DNA from: Branchiostoma floridae
Taxonomy: Eukaryota > Chordata > Leptocardii > Amphioxiformes > Branchiostomatidae
Assembly (NCBI RefSeq): GCF_000003815.2
Contig: NC_049979.1
Span: 14,679,459-14,743,458 of the forward strand
DNA: 64,000 bases
Direction of reading: 5' to 3'
Of this stretch, positions 21,301 through 34,885 are shown piece after piece. The notes under the pieces are model-generated. The model searched no databases, had not been told where the DNA came from, and was given only the letters and a program-made list of their open reading frames with translations. Every line of letters begins with the position of its first letter. The stretch's first letter is position 1. Both the position numbers and the translations under genes were made by a program.

Positions 21301-24300
21301 GTTGCTAGCGGCTAGAGCAGACTTGGAGCTTCCCTTCATGCTGGCCATGACAGCAGCCTGGAAGATGGGAGTGGACATGCGCCTCGGGCTGTTCATGCAC
21401 AACGTGGACGAGGTGGACGTGCTGGCTAGCTTTGGGGAGGAGGACTGTAAGTCAAAGGCGCCATATGTTGAGCCGCACAACATCTGGATCAACTTCCTGA
21501 TGGAGAGGTTTGAGGTGGTGAAGTACCGCAGCACCTCACAAGTGGAAATGTTTGCCGACCTGCTGCACTACTCCCTGCCGATGTTCGTGGGCGGAAAGGA
21601 CCCCATCATGAACCGACATGTTGTTGGGGTTGGTGCCAGATTCCGGCTTCTCACCCTTGGTCTCCTGCTCCTCCAAGGCGATGTCCTGCCCAGCTGCCCC
21701 AGCAAGAATGTGCTGCGGGAGAAAGTCTACACCACAGCATTTGACTACTTCACAGCCGTTCTACCCATTCCACTCAAGGACACCTTGACATTGAGGGAGG
21801 TTGTGGAGATGGTCATGAAGTTCTGGAAGTCACTTCATTCGGACAAGAAATACTTAAAGACAAGCCACGTGATTGGTTCTAGTTTCCCTGAACTTGACTC
21901 TGACACCATTAGTGTGCGTAGTGCCACTGCAACCATGACGTCCGTTCCTGCTGATCTGCGAGCAAGCTCAGACGTTGGCCCTCGTTCAACTCAAGGTTGG
22001 GTAAACACCATGCCAATGTCCTCCAACATGTCTGCCCTGTCCAGGCGGTCCACAGGAACCACCCGTAGCAAGAGCAGGGTGGGAGAGGTAAGGAAAAGTT
22101 TTTTTATTGTCATTGAATGATTGATGATACTGAGTAGAATACATTCAACAACGTTTGAGAAAAACAACTTAATTACATGGCTGCATGTAAAAATGTAAAG
22201 ATAAAGACATAACATATGCATAACGTGCACTTTGTTGAGTGTGTACGTAACATTTGGAACTTTGGACCCCACGACTTTTTGACAAGTAAAGGTGTTTGAT
22301 AAACAGAAGCATGTTGTGTCGAATGACACTTGAAACATAACTACTGAGTAGCAATGTATGATGTGTCTAGCTTCCTAAAGTGACTGGTGTTTTGTGATTG
22401 GGCCAGGTACTGGTGAAGGACTACATGCGGCGACGAGGGCTGCTGCTGTCCCTGGTGGGGAACGAGATCGAGCGGCTAACGACATGGTACAACCCGCTGG
22501 GTCTGTCAGAGCTAAGCTTCGTGGGGCAGGACACCATCACGGCGTGGCAGTCGCAGCCCATGTCAGACAGGGCCTGGAGGGACACGGTACAGATGGCGTG
22601 GGACATCTCCCCACGACTAGCACTGCAGCTCCCAGCCAGGTGGGGGAACCATTCCTTACTCAGTAGTCCCTAAACACTCGTCCCTTCATTGGTTAGGAAC
22701 ACATTTTCCACATTGCAGGTATACAAATGGAAGTAGTCATCTCCATGCTACATACAACTGACACTCCACTTCAGTAACACGTTTAGATGCAGTCTCCTTT
22801 TCTACAGTCTCAAGTGTATGACATTGTACCTAGAAAGGTGATACATACAGTTGTGCAATTGGCTAAAAGTTGTTCTCACGCTGCTTCTACAGGTTCCGTC
22901 AGACTGAAGCCATTTCCAGGGAGGTGACACGTCTAGTCAGGAATGACCCCCAAGCAGTTGTAGATGTCCCGAGAGCAATCCAGGTAAAACTCTGTCAAAT
23001 TAATTTTCAGTTCTGTGTATATAGAGTCTTTTTTTTTACCTGTATGTGTTTGCAAAGTTGAAAACAGGAAGCTCAAAAACAATGACAACATGAATGAACA
23101 GATCTATATTCAAATACAGATCAGGTATTTCCTCAAGGATTACTGACTGAGTATTGTGTAACAGGGTAAAATGCTGTCTTATTCTTGCAGTTCCTTTTGC
23201 CTGTGAGAGTTGAGGAAAAGTCACCTGACCAGAAAGTAGGCCTCACAATGGCAGCACAGCCTGTTATAGATTAACTTATTCTTCTACTCTATAAGTAAAA
23301 ATCTCAGCTTGGACCAGGAATGCTTATAACAGTTATAAAAGCAAGATGGGGCAAAATGCTGCATGGGTGGAGGTACATGTGTATGTGCTTTGAAAGTTGT
23401 TCTTCTAATCAGGGAAAATATATTGCAGGAGAGCACGCTATATCTCTTTCCTGTTTGCTGAAATACCTGGTTAACAAACACTGTGGAGGTGGGCCATTAC
23501 AAAATAAACAAAATGCTACATGGGCTGAGGTTAGCACTTGAGGTTAGCTCTTCCTAGTTCAAGCTTCAATGTACTGTTAAACATTTTCTACTACAGTACC
23601 TGGTCACAGAACACAGTGTTGAAGTGGATGCCCCAGAACTGAGCCACATCCTCACCTGGACAGGTGTAAACCCTGCTATGGCGCTATCGTACTTCTCGCG
23701 CCAGTTCCCACCACATCCATTCACCTCGCAACTTGGCGTGAAGGTCCTGCGCTCCCTCCCACCCGAGGTCACCCTGTTCTACGTGCCACAGCTGATCCAG
23801 GTGTGATGCCATGCAACACCATTAATTTTCATTGGTAAAAGGGACAGAGATACAAATGTCTGTAACAGAAGTAATCACTTCACCTGGAAAAAAATTAGGT
23901 GCTAATACAGATGTTTACACTAATAATCCAGCACTTTCATGACAGCTCTATGATTCAATCATATACAAACTATGATCATTTCTACAATTCCTGGGTCATC
24001 TATATATAGTATAGTACATGTCTACTTGCATATGCTAAAGTTATATTACCCAGTTTTTACATCGTACACTTAACAATTGTTGTGCAATGAGGTTTTTGTG
24101 TCTACAAATGTGACAGTCAGTTTCCATTTCTTTCCCCAGGCTCTGCGCTATGACACCATGGGGTATGTACAGGAGTATATCCAGTGGGCCAGTCGGCGCT
24201 CCCAGCTCCTGGCTCACCAGTTTGTCTGGAACATGAAGACCAACGCTTACACTGATGAGGATGGCACCATCAAGGACGCAGAGGTGTGTATTTGCTTCTG

Positions 24301-27193
24301 TATAAATCAGTATAGCAAGACACAATGGTTCACTACACTTAAGTTAAAACATCTTCTGACACCTAATCCCTCGATACCAAGAGTTATCAAAAGCTGTCCA
24401 TTGAAAAGGCCCCTGCCAGGCTATATGACAATGAGCCCCTTTTTACAGGTCGGAGATCGTTTTGAGGCCATGATCGAACTGATGACTCGGACATTGTCAG
24501 GGCCAGCCAAGGAATTCTATCAGCGGGAGTTTGACTTCTTTGGGAAGGTGACGGCCATCTCAGGGGAGATCAGGCCCTATCCAAAAGGTGCAGAGAGGAA
24601 GAAGGCCTGTCTCAAGGCCATGAAAAAAATTGCTGTGAGTACCCAAGATCTGTTTTGAGCATGACACTACATAAGGATTATCAATTATACTAAACTGAAA
24701 TATATGATTCACAAAATAGACCATGTTGCCCACATTTGCCAGTATGTGTACATACATGATTACCTAGTTTCAAGGTGGAATCAGGAAAGAGCAACCCTGT
24801 TATATGTTTGAACAATATGGTATGGTCTAACCCTTGCTCCTGGTGCAACTCAGGTCCAGCCTGGCTGTTACCTACCCAGTAACCCTGAGGCTGTTGTGTT
24901 GGGAATCGACTACAACTCAGGAACTCCCCTACAAAGTGCAGCAAAGGCACCTTTCCTAGCCAAGTTTAAGGTTTGTTTGTTTTTTTCCAACTTATTTGCT
25001 TTATGACTTATGACTCACTGAATTTTCTGATTTATCCTCTTCATTCCTGAAGAGACCATGGCTTTTTTTCTTCCATCTGGGTCATAGAAACCCCAGCCTA
25101 TAATGTCATTGGGTCTTGGCTGTTGGCACACTCTCTACCTTTACATAAAAGGGTTGCTGTCCTTTAGACAGACACATGAGTAACTTCTTAGTTATGTCAC
25201 AATAAACATACAAGTTATTGACAGATAAGCATTGTTAGCTCAGGAATGTTTTGCCCAGTTGCAGACAAACTTCTGTCTGAATAGTCTTGATGTGAAACCT
25301 GAGACTGTACCTCCCTGCAGGTTAGAAAGTGTGGGATCAATGATCTGGAGAACCTTGGCCTGGAGGGAGGGGACACAACAGATGGAACAGCAGAGGAGGT
25401 CTGGCAGGCAGCCATCTTTAAAGTGGGAGATGATGTGCGGCAGGACATGCTTGCATTGCAGGTATGTTGTATTGACAGATTGGGTTGGTATGGAGGTTTA
25501 CTTCTTAGTACAAGCAAAAGATATCCAAGATCTGTACTGTAGTGCAAGTATTGGCTTATGCAATGAATGATGCCCACAGTTCTAGGGTGGCAGCCATTTC
25601 ATGGTGATTAGTTGTGAATTTCATATCAAGCACAATTTCCCAGACTAATAATTGCTTGTGTTGTATGTACCAACTACATGTTCATCTTTGTACAGCCTGT
25701 GGGAGAATAGCTTAAAAAGCTCAATATGTCCACAACCTTTCCTTAAGGTTAAACTGAATGGAGACAATCTTCCTCTACAGGTGATGACGCTGTTTAAGAA
25801 CATATTCCGGCAGGCGGGTCTGGACCTGTTCCTGTACCCGTACCGGGTCATCGCCACCGCGCCGGGCTGTGGGGTCATCGAGTGCATCCCCGACACCAAG
25901 TCTCGCGACCAGCTGGGACGACAGACCGACATTGGCCTTTACGAGTACTTCCTGCAGAAGTATGGGGATGAGATGACCCTCATGTTTCAGAATGCCCGCC
26001 GGAACTTCATTGAATCCATGGCGGCTTACAGCGTTATCGGGTTCCTGCTACAGATCAAAGACAGGCATAACGGAAACATCATGCTGGACTCACAGGTAGG
26101 GAAGCCAGTTAAGGAGAGAAAGGGGATTGCTTTGTGCAAATGCATGCAAGTCAGTCATTTTTCAGTCTCACTTTTTAAATAACTTTTTCAAGTTATTATT
26201 TGATAAATGAAATTGAAAATGTTGCAATTAGAAACCCAACTTGTTGTTCAAGTGAGTGCCTTTAAATGGGATGATATCATCTCTGGTCTGCTGCTCCTTG
26301 CCTTGATTTCAGATAGCAGAGTTATCAAAGCTGTATAAACTGTACATTTCATCTGTCCTTGATTGAACCAGTGAGAGTGAGGCTTCCTGTATACTTCAAC
26401 TTTCATTTTGTTGCTGCTACTCAGGGCCACATCATGCACATCGACTTTGGCTTCATGTTTGAGAGCTCCCCGGGTGGAAACCTGGGCTGGGAGCCAGACA
26501 TCAAACTGACCGATGAGATGGTGATGATCATGGGTGGGAAGATGGATGCCCCGCCATTCCGGCGCTTCATGGAGCTGTGTATACAGGTAATTCATGTGGG
26601 CTACATTATCTGCATATGGAAATATGGAGGCAGTCAATAACAATTAGATTGATGACAAGAAAATTGACTACATCTTACTGCTGGTGTACTGAACCCAAAT
26701 TTGTGTGCTATCAATATGGGATGCTTATGTAAGGTATGCTGAGCTGTTTGTGCAATGTTTAAGGATAGTCCCCTTTTCAAAGTGCAACCAAGAACCACCA
26801 TTGACAAGAATATGGATATTTCCTTGTGGGTGATGGCCACTCACATATTTGTTCAAAATTTTAGAAATGGCAAGTTAGCTTGTTAGATTTTTCTCGTCAG
26901 CTGGGCCAATTTCAATGGGATAAAAGCAACTATTTACCACTTGTTTCTAGGGCTACCTTGCTGTGCGCCCCTACCAGGAGGCCATTGTGTCACTGGTTGC
27001 ATTAATGTTGGACACGGCACTGCCATGCTTTCGAGGCCAGACCATCAAACTGCTTCGCCAGCGCTTCGCTCCCCTGCAGAACGAGAGGGACGCGGCCAAC
27101 TACATGCAGAAGGTCATCAAGGACTCCTTCCTCAACTACAGGAGTATCACCTACGACATGCTGCAGTACTACCAAAACCAGATCCCCTACTAG
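15367..27193 (+). CDS. PI4KA: Phosphatidylinositol 4-kinase alpha (type III), complete
   Basis: The enzyme makes PI4P from phosphatidylinositol at the plasma membrane, in a complex with TTC7 and FAM126 (family knowledge). Coding exons: 15367-15663, 17080-17163, 17576-17695, 18086-22087, 22407-22639, 22893-22983, 23597-23800, 24140-24283, 24449-24634, 24854-24970, 25321-25461, 25781-26095, 26425-26586, 26951-27193. They join to 2,112 residues; human PI4KA is about 2,100. The large N-terminal alpha-solenoid is followed by the PIK accessory region ([13 protein letters not shown]) and the kinase domain. In it I place the ATP-binding lysine at K1860 (AAIFKVGDD), the catalytic loop DRHNGN from D1967 and the DFG motif at 1985-1987. 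The C terminus QYYQNQIPY matches the family. The first exon is GC-rich and encodes a low-complexity, family-variable start. All junctions are GT-AG. The 4,002-bp exon 4 is unusual. Confidence 0.96.
16003..16215 (-). mobile_element. SINE-like repeat in PI4KA intron 1
   Basis: On the minus strand the segment contains GTCTTTTGGATGGGACGTAA, a word I associate with the 3' half of tRNA-derived SINEs of invertebrate deuterostomes. It ends in an ATT-repeat tail (about 16006-16022 on the plus strand), as such SINEs do. I could not place a clear B box at the 5' end, so the start is approximate. Confidence 0.5.
16278..16312. mobile_element. 35-bp perfect palindromic micro-element with 7-bp TSD
   Basis: The 35 bases start CAAGGAGGTTAAAA and end with the inverse TTTTAACCTCCTTG, with a 7-base loop. 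Immediately outside are two exact copies of TTACAAC (16271-16277 and 16313-16319), the mark of an insertion. A sister copy lies at 44625-44649. The element is far too small to encode anything. Confidence 0.7.
17215..17470 (+). mobile_element. SINE-like repeat in PI4KA intron 2
   Basis: The segment begins near a B-box-like GGCTCAAATCC (17249 region) and runs into GAACCCACCACACTT (17406-17420). That 15-base word recurs in inverse at 31420-31434. The order, tRNA-like head followed by a conserved body, fits a tRNA-derived SINE. Ends are approximate. Confidence 0.5.
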
Positions 27194-29678
27194 AGGGCAT
27201 CTTATCACCAAGAACATGCTTCTGTACTGCCCAAACCATACTTCTTTCAACAGGATTTTGCTATCCCAAAACTGCTGTAGCTTGCTTCCAACTACATGTA
27301 ATGTGTAATACATTCAGACTGTTTCATACTAGAAGTTTTACTGTTGAAAACCAAACTACAAGTCAAATGTACATGTATCATGTATGAAAGTACATTCTAT
27401 TTAGAATGCCCTTATGAGGATGATAATGCACTGTTTTGTGTATTTTGTGAAGAACTGATAAAAATGCAGTAAGTAGAGATCTGTAACATGTATTGACTAA
27501 ATGTAAAAAGACCAGAGATATAGTGTATATGATACTGTACCTACAATGGCTACATGGTACATATTAGTGCTTTTTGCTACATATAACACTTTTGAAGTTG
27601 TTTCAAGATGTAGAGTTTGCCTCATTGTTTAATTGAGCACATTCTCTTCTGTGTTATCATGTCCGTTTTTGCCATATATTTTACAGTTATTGAGTGACTT
27701 TGAGAATTGATTAGGTTTTTCATATTTTCAGTGTTTTTTTAGATTTGAAAAACCGTGTTTCACAAACTTCTCAGAACAGTGCAAATTTCTGTAGAGAACT
27801 AGAGCTCTTTATAGCCTGCTACAAGGATATTGCTATTTTTTGTGCCGTTGTTTAAACGTGTTACAGTATGTAGGGGCGTAGTTTCAGCTCTTGTATACAT
27901 AACGTTCCATATGCAACTTAAATGCAATATCGTGTTTTGAGTGTGCATTGTTGGTGTATCATTTCCTTTTGAACTGCACAATGTGATTTATCATTGTATA
28001 TACATGTATGTGTGCTCTAGTCAAGTTGTATTTTTGAACATTGTAAGTACATGTAGTGAGAGAAAGAGTTAGTATAGCCAAACGTTATTGCAGTATAAGA
28101 GTGTAATGATCATAACGCTGTGTGCGAAATGAAACTGAAGTGCAATATTGAAATGGAGATTACCAATATTACTTTATGGGATGTAAGGAAATTTTGAAAT
28201 GTGAATATTGCCAGTAATAGATTCTTCTGTTAGATTTTAAATTCTTTTCAAAGATTTCTTCCAAATTACGTATTGACAATATGAATGTGTATCAGCTTAA
28301 ACCATGAAAAATTAAAATTGAAACCCTCAAAATCTGCTCCCCCCCCCCTGGAACTATTAAAGGTATACAGATAAATTTGAAACAGATATGTACATACAAA
28401 TAAATTTGAAACTACTACCCTGATCAGATCTATTGGACAACATGACAATGTGGTCATTTCTGTTTATTAGGAAGGATGACTGTACAAAGTAGTCAGGGGA
28501 AGGCTAGGAGAAGGCTTTGTTATATGTGGGCCTGAATGTTTATTTGTGTATGAAGACTTTCAGGAACAAAGGAGAAAATGTGGCAAGTCAGTAATATGAC
28601 TGATTCTACTGTTTGTTTATTTGTATACTACCATTGCTTCAACTTGTTTTTTGTATTGGTCTTGCGTCCATTTGTAATGAATCTTTAGGCATACTTGGTT
28701 GTACATTCATGTACTTTTTCACCACTGTAAAACCGTATTGCATGGTTTCAGAGAACACCATTGGTTTGGACATTCATTTGTCACTTTGTTATGGTTACTT
28801 TGAACACCTGTAATTGACCTTCCTTGTTAGATTATGTCCAATTTTAGCTGTGGATGTCTGCATGTAGACAAAGTGAGAACTCCCAAGATGGACAACAGTA
28901 CTGTCTTGTACTTTGTGCACTTAGTGGAATGAATGCTATTGCTTTTTAGACTTGGACAAAGCAGTTAAGACAAGCTGGACATTTTCATGTAGAGCAAATA
29001 GATCCGTTTGTCTGGTTATAACCAAATTAGGTCTCATGTCATTATTGCTGATACCCCAGGAGGTATGAAAGGTACAACTAGTATCCTCTTCAAATTCTTG
29101 TAATGATACCACATAGACACCTCCACCCACGTAATATCTTTTGTAGAAAAAAAAACATCATAGAAAATGTAACATCCTTCACAAAAGAAACAGAAAGTCT
29201 TTAATACCAGTAAGTTTAGAATCAAGTGAAGTGTCTCAATCCCTATATGCAGTTCCATATGAAACTTGCAAATGGCCTGAATCTCAGTTATTCATTTTTA
29301 TGTACTCCATCAATTCTCAATTCCATTAAGATTATATATGCTTGTCACTGCTTAAACTTGAATTACTCCATCAAAATACTCCAAACACAACATGACAAAC
29401 TGTAGCAGTGACACTGATGAATTTACTGTACTAGCTAAATCTGTTCCAAATAATTGCAAATGTTTAAACAAAAATCTAAAAAAGATTCAATTATACTGCT
29501 AAATATCAGTCAATCACAAGACTGCAGTCACTGCTGACCCCAACTTGTTAGCACTTGTCAACTTCAATCTCAAACACCCTGCAATATTTGGAATTAATAC
29601 TTCTAACTTTGCAGGAAATATGTTGAATCTAATAAAAATGTATCCAACATACTAGACTATATAAGTAAGCACTGTTAC
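27194..29678. other. Convergent 3' UTR / intergenic region, PI4KA and DNAAF2
   Basis: AT-rich sequence with no coding exon that I can support, holding the 3' UTRs of two genes that end towards each other. A possible PI4KA polyadenylation signal AATAAA lies near 28,400, and candidate signals for DNAAF2 on the minus strand lie near 28,549 and 28,617. A run of nine C is at about 28,340. Confidence 0.5.
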
Positions 29679-32600
29679 CTAATCCAACTCAAACATGACT
29701 TTGTTGGTGAACTGTACAGCACACTCAGCCCTGTGTTCAGTCACTACCTCCTCCTCACCAGTTTTGACATCCCTGATTGTTAATGCATCCACAGCTTGTG
29801 GTTTGGGTTTCTTCTTAGCAGGGTCAGATCCTTCCTTTTTAACATCACCGTCTCCAACTTCATCTTGACCTGCTAGTTTGTCTTCAGACTCTGACACAGA
29901 CATAGACTCTGTGTTGGACACACCCGTAACAGTGCCAGCTTCTGACACAATTGCTTCACCAAAATCAGCTGTGGTGGGTTCACCTTCTGTCTTTCCATGA
30001 CCATTTGCTACCTTCTGAGCATTCTGATTATCTTTCTTACTCTTTTGCTTCTTTTTGCTTTTTCCATTCTTTTCATCAAGTTTGTGGATTTCCACCTTGT
30101 CCGAAAAAGTGACACTTTTCTTCCCTGAGTTCTTCCTTTCCCTTCCTGTGTTGATGATGGTTTTGTCAAAACCAATTGTGTCTTGAGTAGATGCTCCTTT
30201 CTTACTCTGTGAAACATTTGTTGACTGATTGGAGATGGCAGGTTTGCTTGATGTGTCTGTCTTTCTTTCCTCTTCCTCCTTTACCTCCAAGAGTCCACCT
30301 TCCTCACCTGATGTCCCTGGTCCAGTCTTACCGCCAGCATTAGAGTCCTGACTTTGACCTTGAGTTTTCCCTTTCTTTTTCCTTCTCCTCCTTTTTGTCT
30401 TCCCTGTTGGCACATCTGTATCATTGTCCTTGAGTAAGACATTCTCACCATCTTGTACCGTCTCAGCAGGACTTTCAACACCGTTTCCAGAAACAGACTT
30501 CTCTGGCACAGCTTCTGTTCCCAGAGCATTGCCCGAATCATCATCATCATCACTATCCAACCCCTCTCCCTTCTTTCCTGCCTCAATCATTTCACTGACA
30601 CGCTCCTTAATAGAAGACTTCCCAGATGATGTTTGAGATGAGAGGTTGTCCTCATCTACCGTCACACCTGTGGGAGTGGGTTTTTCTCCCATCTCCTGCT
30701 TCTGCACACCCGTGGTCTTCTGTATTTAAAAAATGAAGATATGCAATATTGTAATGTTTACTCATTACGAATGACTACAGACATTACAATGGGAGCCTAT
30801 GCAGCATACATCATACCAACCAATCCTTGCTGTCCAGGATAAAAACTGTTTGGCCAATGATAGAGTGGCTACTTTTGGTTTTAGCTAGCCATAAATTCCA
30901 TTCACTAAGCTAACAGATACATTACATTGTCTTTTGTACTGTACAAAACTACTGAAGAATGAGTGATATGTTAAAGTCCCTGGCACCAATTCTATAATTC
31001 TTCATGAAAAGTCTTCTGATATACTCACAACATTCTTGGTATTCTACATAGTCTTAACCTAGACCATAGCACAGGAAGTGTTACAAGTCAAAAGCATCAA
31101 ACTAACCGTGAGTTCAATAGCCAGCTTGTCCTCCGATGCCTCTGTGACCTTGACACCGATCGTGTCAGCAGCCTCAGCCTGACCTTCACTGACCACTGCC
31201 TGGACAGCTGCCTCCACACTAGCTTCTGTCAGGAACTGTTTCTCCTGGAAGGACGCAGGGTGGACAATTAGCAGATATGACATTGAATACCTACAACCAT
31301 TCATATCTCAGTACAGAGTTGGCAAGAACATCCATATATCCATACATCTGCCCTATATGCTACCTTAGGGGTGCATAAAACCTACCTGATTTGAATCCTG
31401 GACTTCTACTATCACCCACAAGTGTGGTGGGTTCCTTAACGTGTTTGAGGTGTGGCCTCTCCCCTCACATCTTGCATTGCCCGCAGAATAAACCAATACC
31501 GCAACCAACATGCAAATCCAGTTTCAAAATATCAACTCTTAAGCTACAGATGTGATTACGAACATTAGACAACAGCATAACAGCTTTCAAGTACTTACCT
31601 CTAAGTTCATGATGTCCACCCCAGCCTTAAAGCTGGCCCACAATCCTTTGCAGCTGTCATCCTTGTGCAGAAGCAGCACGGCATTGTGGGGAGACACGTC
31701 CATGGAGGTCCGACCCCGTACCACAGTGTTACCGTCCAGCAGGACCACAAACAGCTGGTAGTACTGCAGCCCAGCGGTACCTGTAGGGATTGGAAATACA
31801 TGTATTTGTTAAATGCTAACTCATCACCTCTGCATAAAAGTCTTTAAGAATTAGAGCTTACTCTAAACATTAGGACAGCAGGAACAATATCATATCAGTG
31901 GCAATAAATGTACTAGTCTAGTATTACAGACATTGCATCACAGGAGGTACATACATTGTGTATATCAACATTAGAATGCATTCTAACAACTTCCTTTGCA
32001 CTCATGTGCACATAGTTGAACACAAAAGGACATATACTTAGCATGTTTAAATGTTGACAGAAATATTATGATCCTCTGTCACCATTATCTGTGGGTGTGA
32101 ATAGGTTATTGCAAGTCAGTAACATCAGTACCTGCTGCCTGGAACTGTACACTGATGATATAGCTGGATGTTGAGTAGGTTTTACTGATGCTCTTCTCAA
32201 TGATGTTAGGGACATGGATGACAATTGTCATACTGTCCTCATCCTGTCTGAAGGTGTAGTCAGGACAGGTGGGGGGAGCAGGTGTGGCTCTAACAGGTGC
32301 GGTGCTGACAGGTGTGGCTGAGTCAGGGGGCAGATCCAGGCTTGTGGAGCTGCTTTGAAGCTCATCCTCTTCCACGAAAATGTCCTTGTCTGATGTATTG
32401 GCAGTGTCTGTTGCAGTCTCCACTCCAACATCACTGGCTGGACCACTCCCTATCTCTTCTGTCTGAGCTGCTGCTGGGTTTCCACTCCTGCTGTCTGGCT
32501 CCACCTCTGACACTCCGGTTGGTATGATGTTCTCTCCATCCTGTATATGGTTCTCCTCTGCTTTCTCTCCCACCTGTACCTCTGTGACTTCCTCCACTAG

Positions 32601-34885
32601 CTGCTTGTCTTCTGTCCTCCCAGCCGTGAATGGAAGGTCAGCCTCTGGGGCTGGCTTCACCACCAATGTCACGGTCAACCGCCTCTTGCTCTTGTCAAAC
32701 TTTGCGCCTCCTTTGTTCTCATCTACAGGATAAGGCAGGCTGATGTCCAGCTTGTACGCAGGTTTCTTGGACTCCACCCTCAGCTGTTTCTCAAAGATGT
32801 CCAGCTCCAACTTAGCTGCTGACTTCAGCAGAGGAAAGTCAATGTCAACAACAAGTTCCTTAGGTCTTGTGGACGGAGCGGCATCAGGTGCTTCTCGGAA
32901 GTTCTGGATATCAAACTCTGATCGGTGCTTGATGGTGTACTTAGGCACTGTGAAATCTTGCTTCTTTTCTGGCTCTTTTTCTTCCTTAGATTTGGATGGG
33001 CTCTGTGTTTGTTTTGCCGTTTCTGTGTTTTCTGAAGAGGGACTATAAGGATAGGGAAACTTGATCGGATCATCGTCATTGTCAGGGGTAGCCTGGGGTC
33101 CATCAGATGACGGTTTCCTATAAAAGATAGATCAACAATCTGCACATAAATTTGTGCATAACTCAGCAAATTTACATGACAACTGGCTAAAGACCCATCC
33201 TACTAAGAATTATGATAGGTTCAGTTGTAGAGCACCTATACAATGTTCAGAAGTAAAACTGCACTTTTCCCTTCCATAAATTGCAAGAAACTAAAATACA
33301 CAAACTAATGGAAAAACAACAGAAAAACTAAAGCAACAACTGCAATTTAGGAAAAACAGCATCACTATATAATCTAAAGTCCCTCTCAACAAGTCTGCAC
33401 AAAAATTTTTCTCCAATTTTTCCCCACCTCATCACTGTAGCAGTAGGGTTCCCCTTGTACTTCATCTTGGGAATCTTGATGTTTGTTTTGTCCAGTTTTA
33501 CCTGGAACTGCCTCTCTAGAGCACTGAAGGCAATGTCATGCACCATCTGTTTGAACCTGCAAAATGGCAATAAGAGTAACATGTTTGTTCCTTTCTTTGT
33601 TTAAATCTTAGGTACTCAGTTTTTATTCAAATATCTGTAACGACACGGCATCTTTTTTACATGAAGAAGGCTTTTCTATTTAATGATATATTGTGTTACC
33701 TTTTATCAGCAGCGGCCTTTTGTAGCGTCTCCTGATGAAACACAACATCGTACACCATGCAGCGCTGCTTGTCCTTATCCAAGTCCTCCCGGCCTGGTGT
33801 CAGGCTGTGTGGAACAGACCAGGTCTGACCCATCCTCCTGCTGGGCCCCTCCCCCTGCACACAGGGCTGGCTGGTGGGTCTCTGGAACAGAAAAAACAAT
33901 TCATCATGCAGCAGAACTTGTAACAAGTCATCTACATTTTAATGGTACAAAGCCAATTAATGCGTCACTTCAAAATGCCCCTTGCCAGCACTATTGTTGT
34001 ATTCTGAGTCATTGCCTATCTACTAGAGGTCTATACTTAAGTTGCACAAGAGTTATCAGTTAACACATAGGGGAATAGATTGACTATCTGATACAAGTGA
34101 TAGGAATAGAAAATTTCAATATGGCATATTGCCACTTGACTTGATGCCTATAGATAAATGTGTGGGGAAACAGGTCTTTCCTCACCTCAATATGCTCATT
34201 AGCACAAATGTTGATAAAGCATTTCTTCTCCCCGTCCAGGGAAGTTTTGATAACATAGTGAGGTTCAGGGTTAATGAAGGTGACGTCAGTCCCCCGCTCC
34301 CTCTCCATGGCCGTGATCTCTGCCTCATATCTGGAACAGATAAGAAGTCCAGGCTAAACAAGATGACGAACAAGTTTGTAGATAAACTGATCATTTCAAA
34401 GAAGGAGGGAGAAGATGTCTACGAAGAGGGGAAACTAACCAGAGGTCAATTGCTTGGAAAATTGAATGAGGTTAAAATTCCATCCTCCATATGAAACATT
34501 TTTTTAAAAATGGACATTTATGGGAAAACAGATGTTGCACTTAAGAGCTAAACATTCCAACGTACTGCATGATTATAAGTTCCCATCGACAAATCTCTGG
34601 TAAGCAAGGATCTTATACCGTTACTTGTTGCAAGCAAATCGCTTGGCTGCTGACCAATTCGCCCCCCTCCCACTTCGTTTCATCTGAAGAACAAGATAAG
34701 ATAGGTTTATAATAATCGCATGGGTATCTGATCTTGTACCTTTTCCGGTTTTCTGGATCAGATATTTCCTCGGCGTACTCGGCGAACAGTTTCCTGAACT
34801 CCTCGCTCTTGAAAGCTTTCTCAAACCGCTGGAGTTCATCCTGTGTCATGTTCAGGTCTTCCAACTTCTCTCGACCCGACGCCAT
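29679..34885 (-). CDS. DNAAF2: Kintoun, dynein axonemal assembly factor 2, complete
   Basis: Kintoun works in the cytoplasm with HSP70/HSP90-type chaperones to preassemble ciliary dynein arms. Coding exons on the minus strand: 34740-34885, 34186-34330, 33700-33881, 33428-33556, 32132-33117, 31599-31780, 31107-31244, 29679-30719; together 982 residues (human about 840). The N terminus (LEDLNMTQDELQRF, then FAEYAEEISDPENRKRYEAE) matches the family. A PIH1 domain spans about residues 45-205, with PEPHYVIKTSLDG and MVYDVVFH. After a linker comes the CS-like domain with PKELVVDIDFPLLKSA and LDISLPYPVD. The C-terminal half, mostly one 1.04-kb exon, is acidic and lysine-rich (a KSKKKQKSKK cluster) and looks disordered. 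The end VMFELD resembles the human YDLD terminus. It is 140 residues longer than human, all in this low-complexity part. Confidence 0.93.
31390..31480 (-). repeat. SINE-like fragment in a DNAAF2 intron
   Basis: On the minus strand it contains the same GAACCCACCACACTT word as the plus-strand repeat at 17406-17420, and a B-box-like GGATTCAAATC lies at its far end. It is probably a second, shorter copy of the same SINE family. Confidence 0.45.

Noticed and set aside
24077-24658. 193-residue plus-strand open frame in PI4KA
   Set aside because: It is two real exons (24140-24283 and 24449-24634) plus an intron that happens to stay open; protein similarity and GT-AG sites support splicing.
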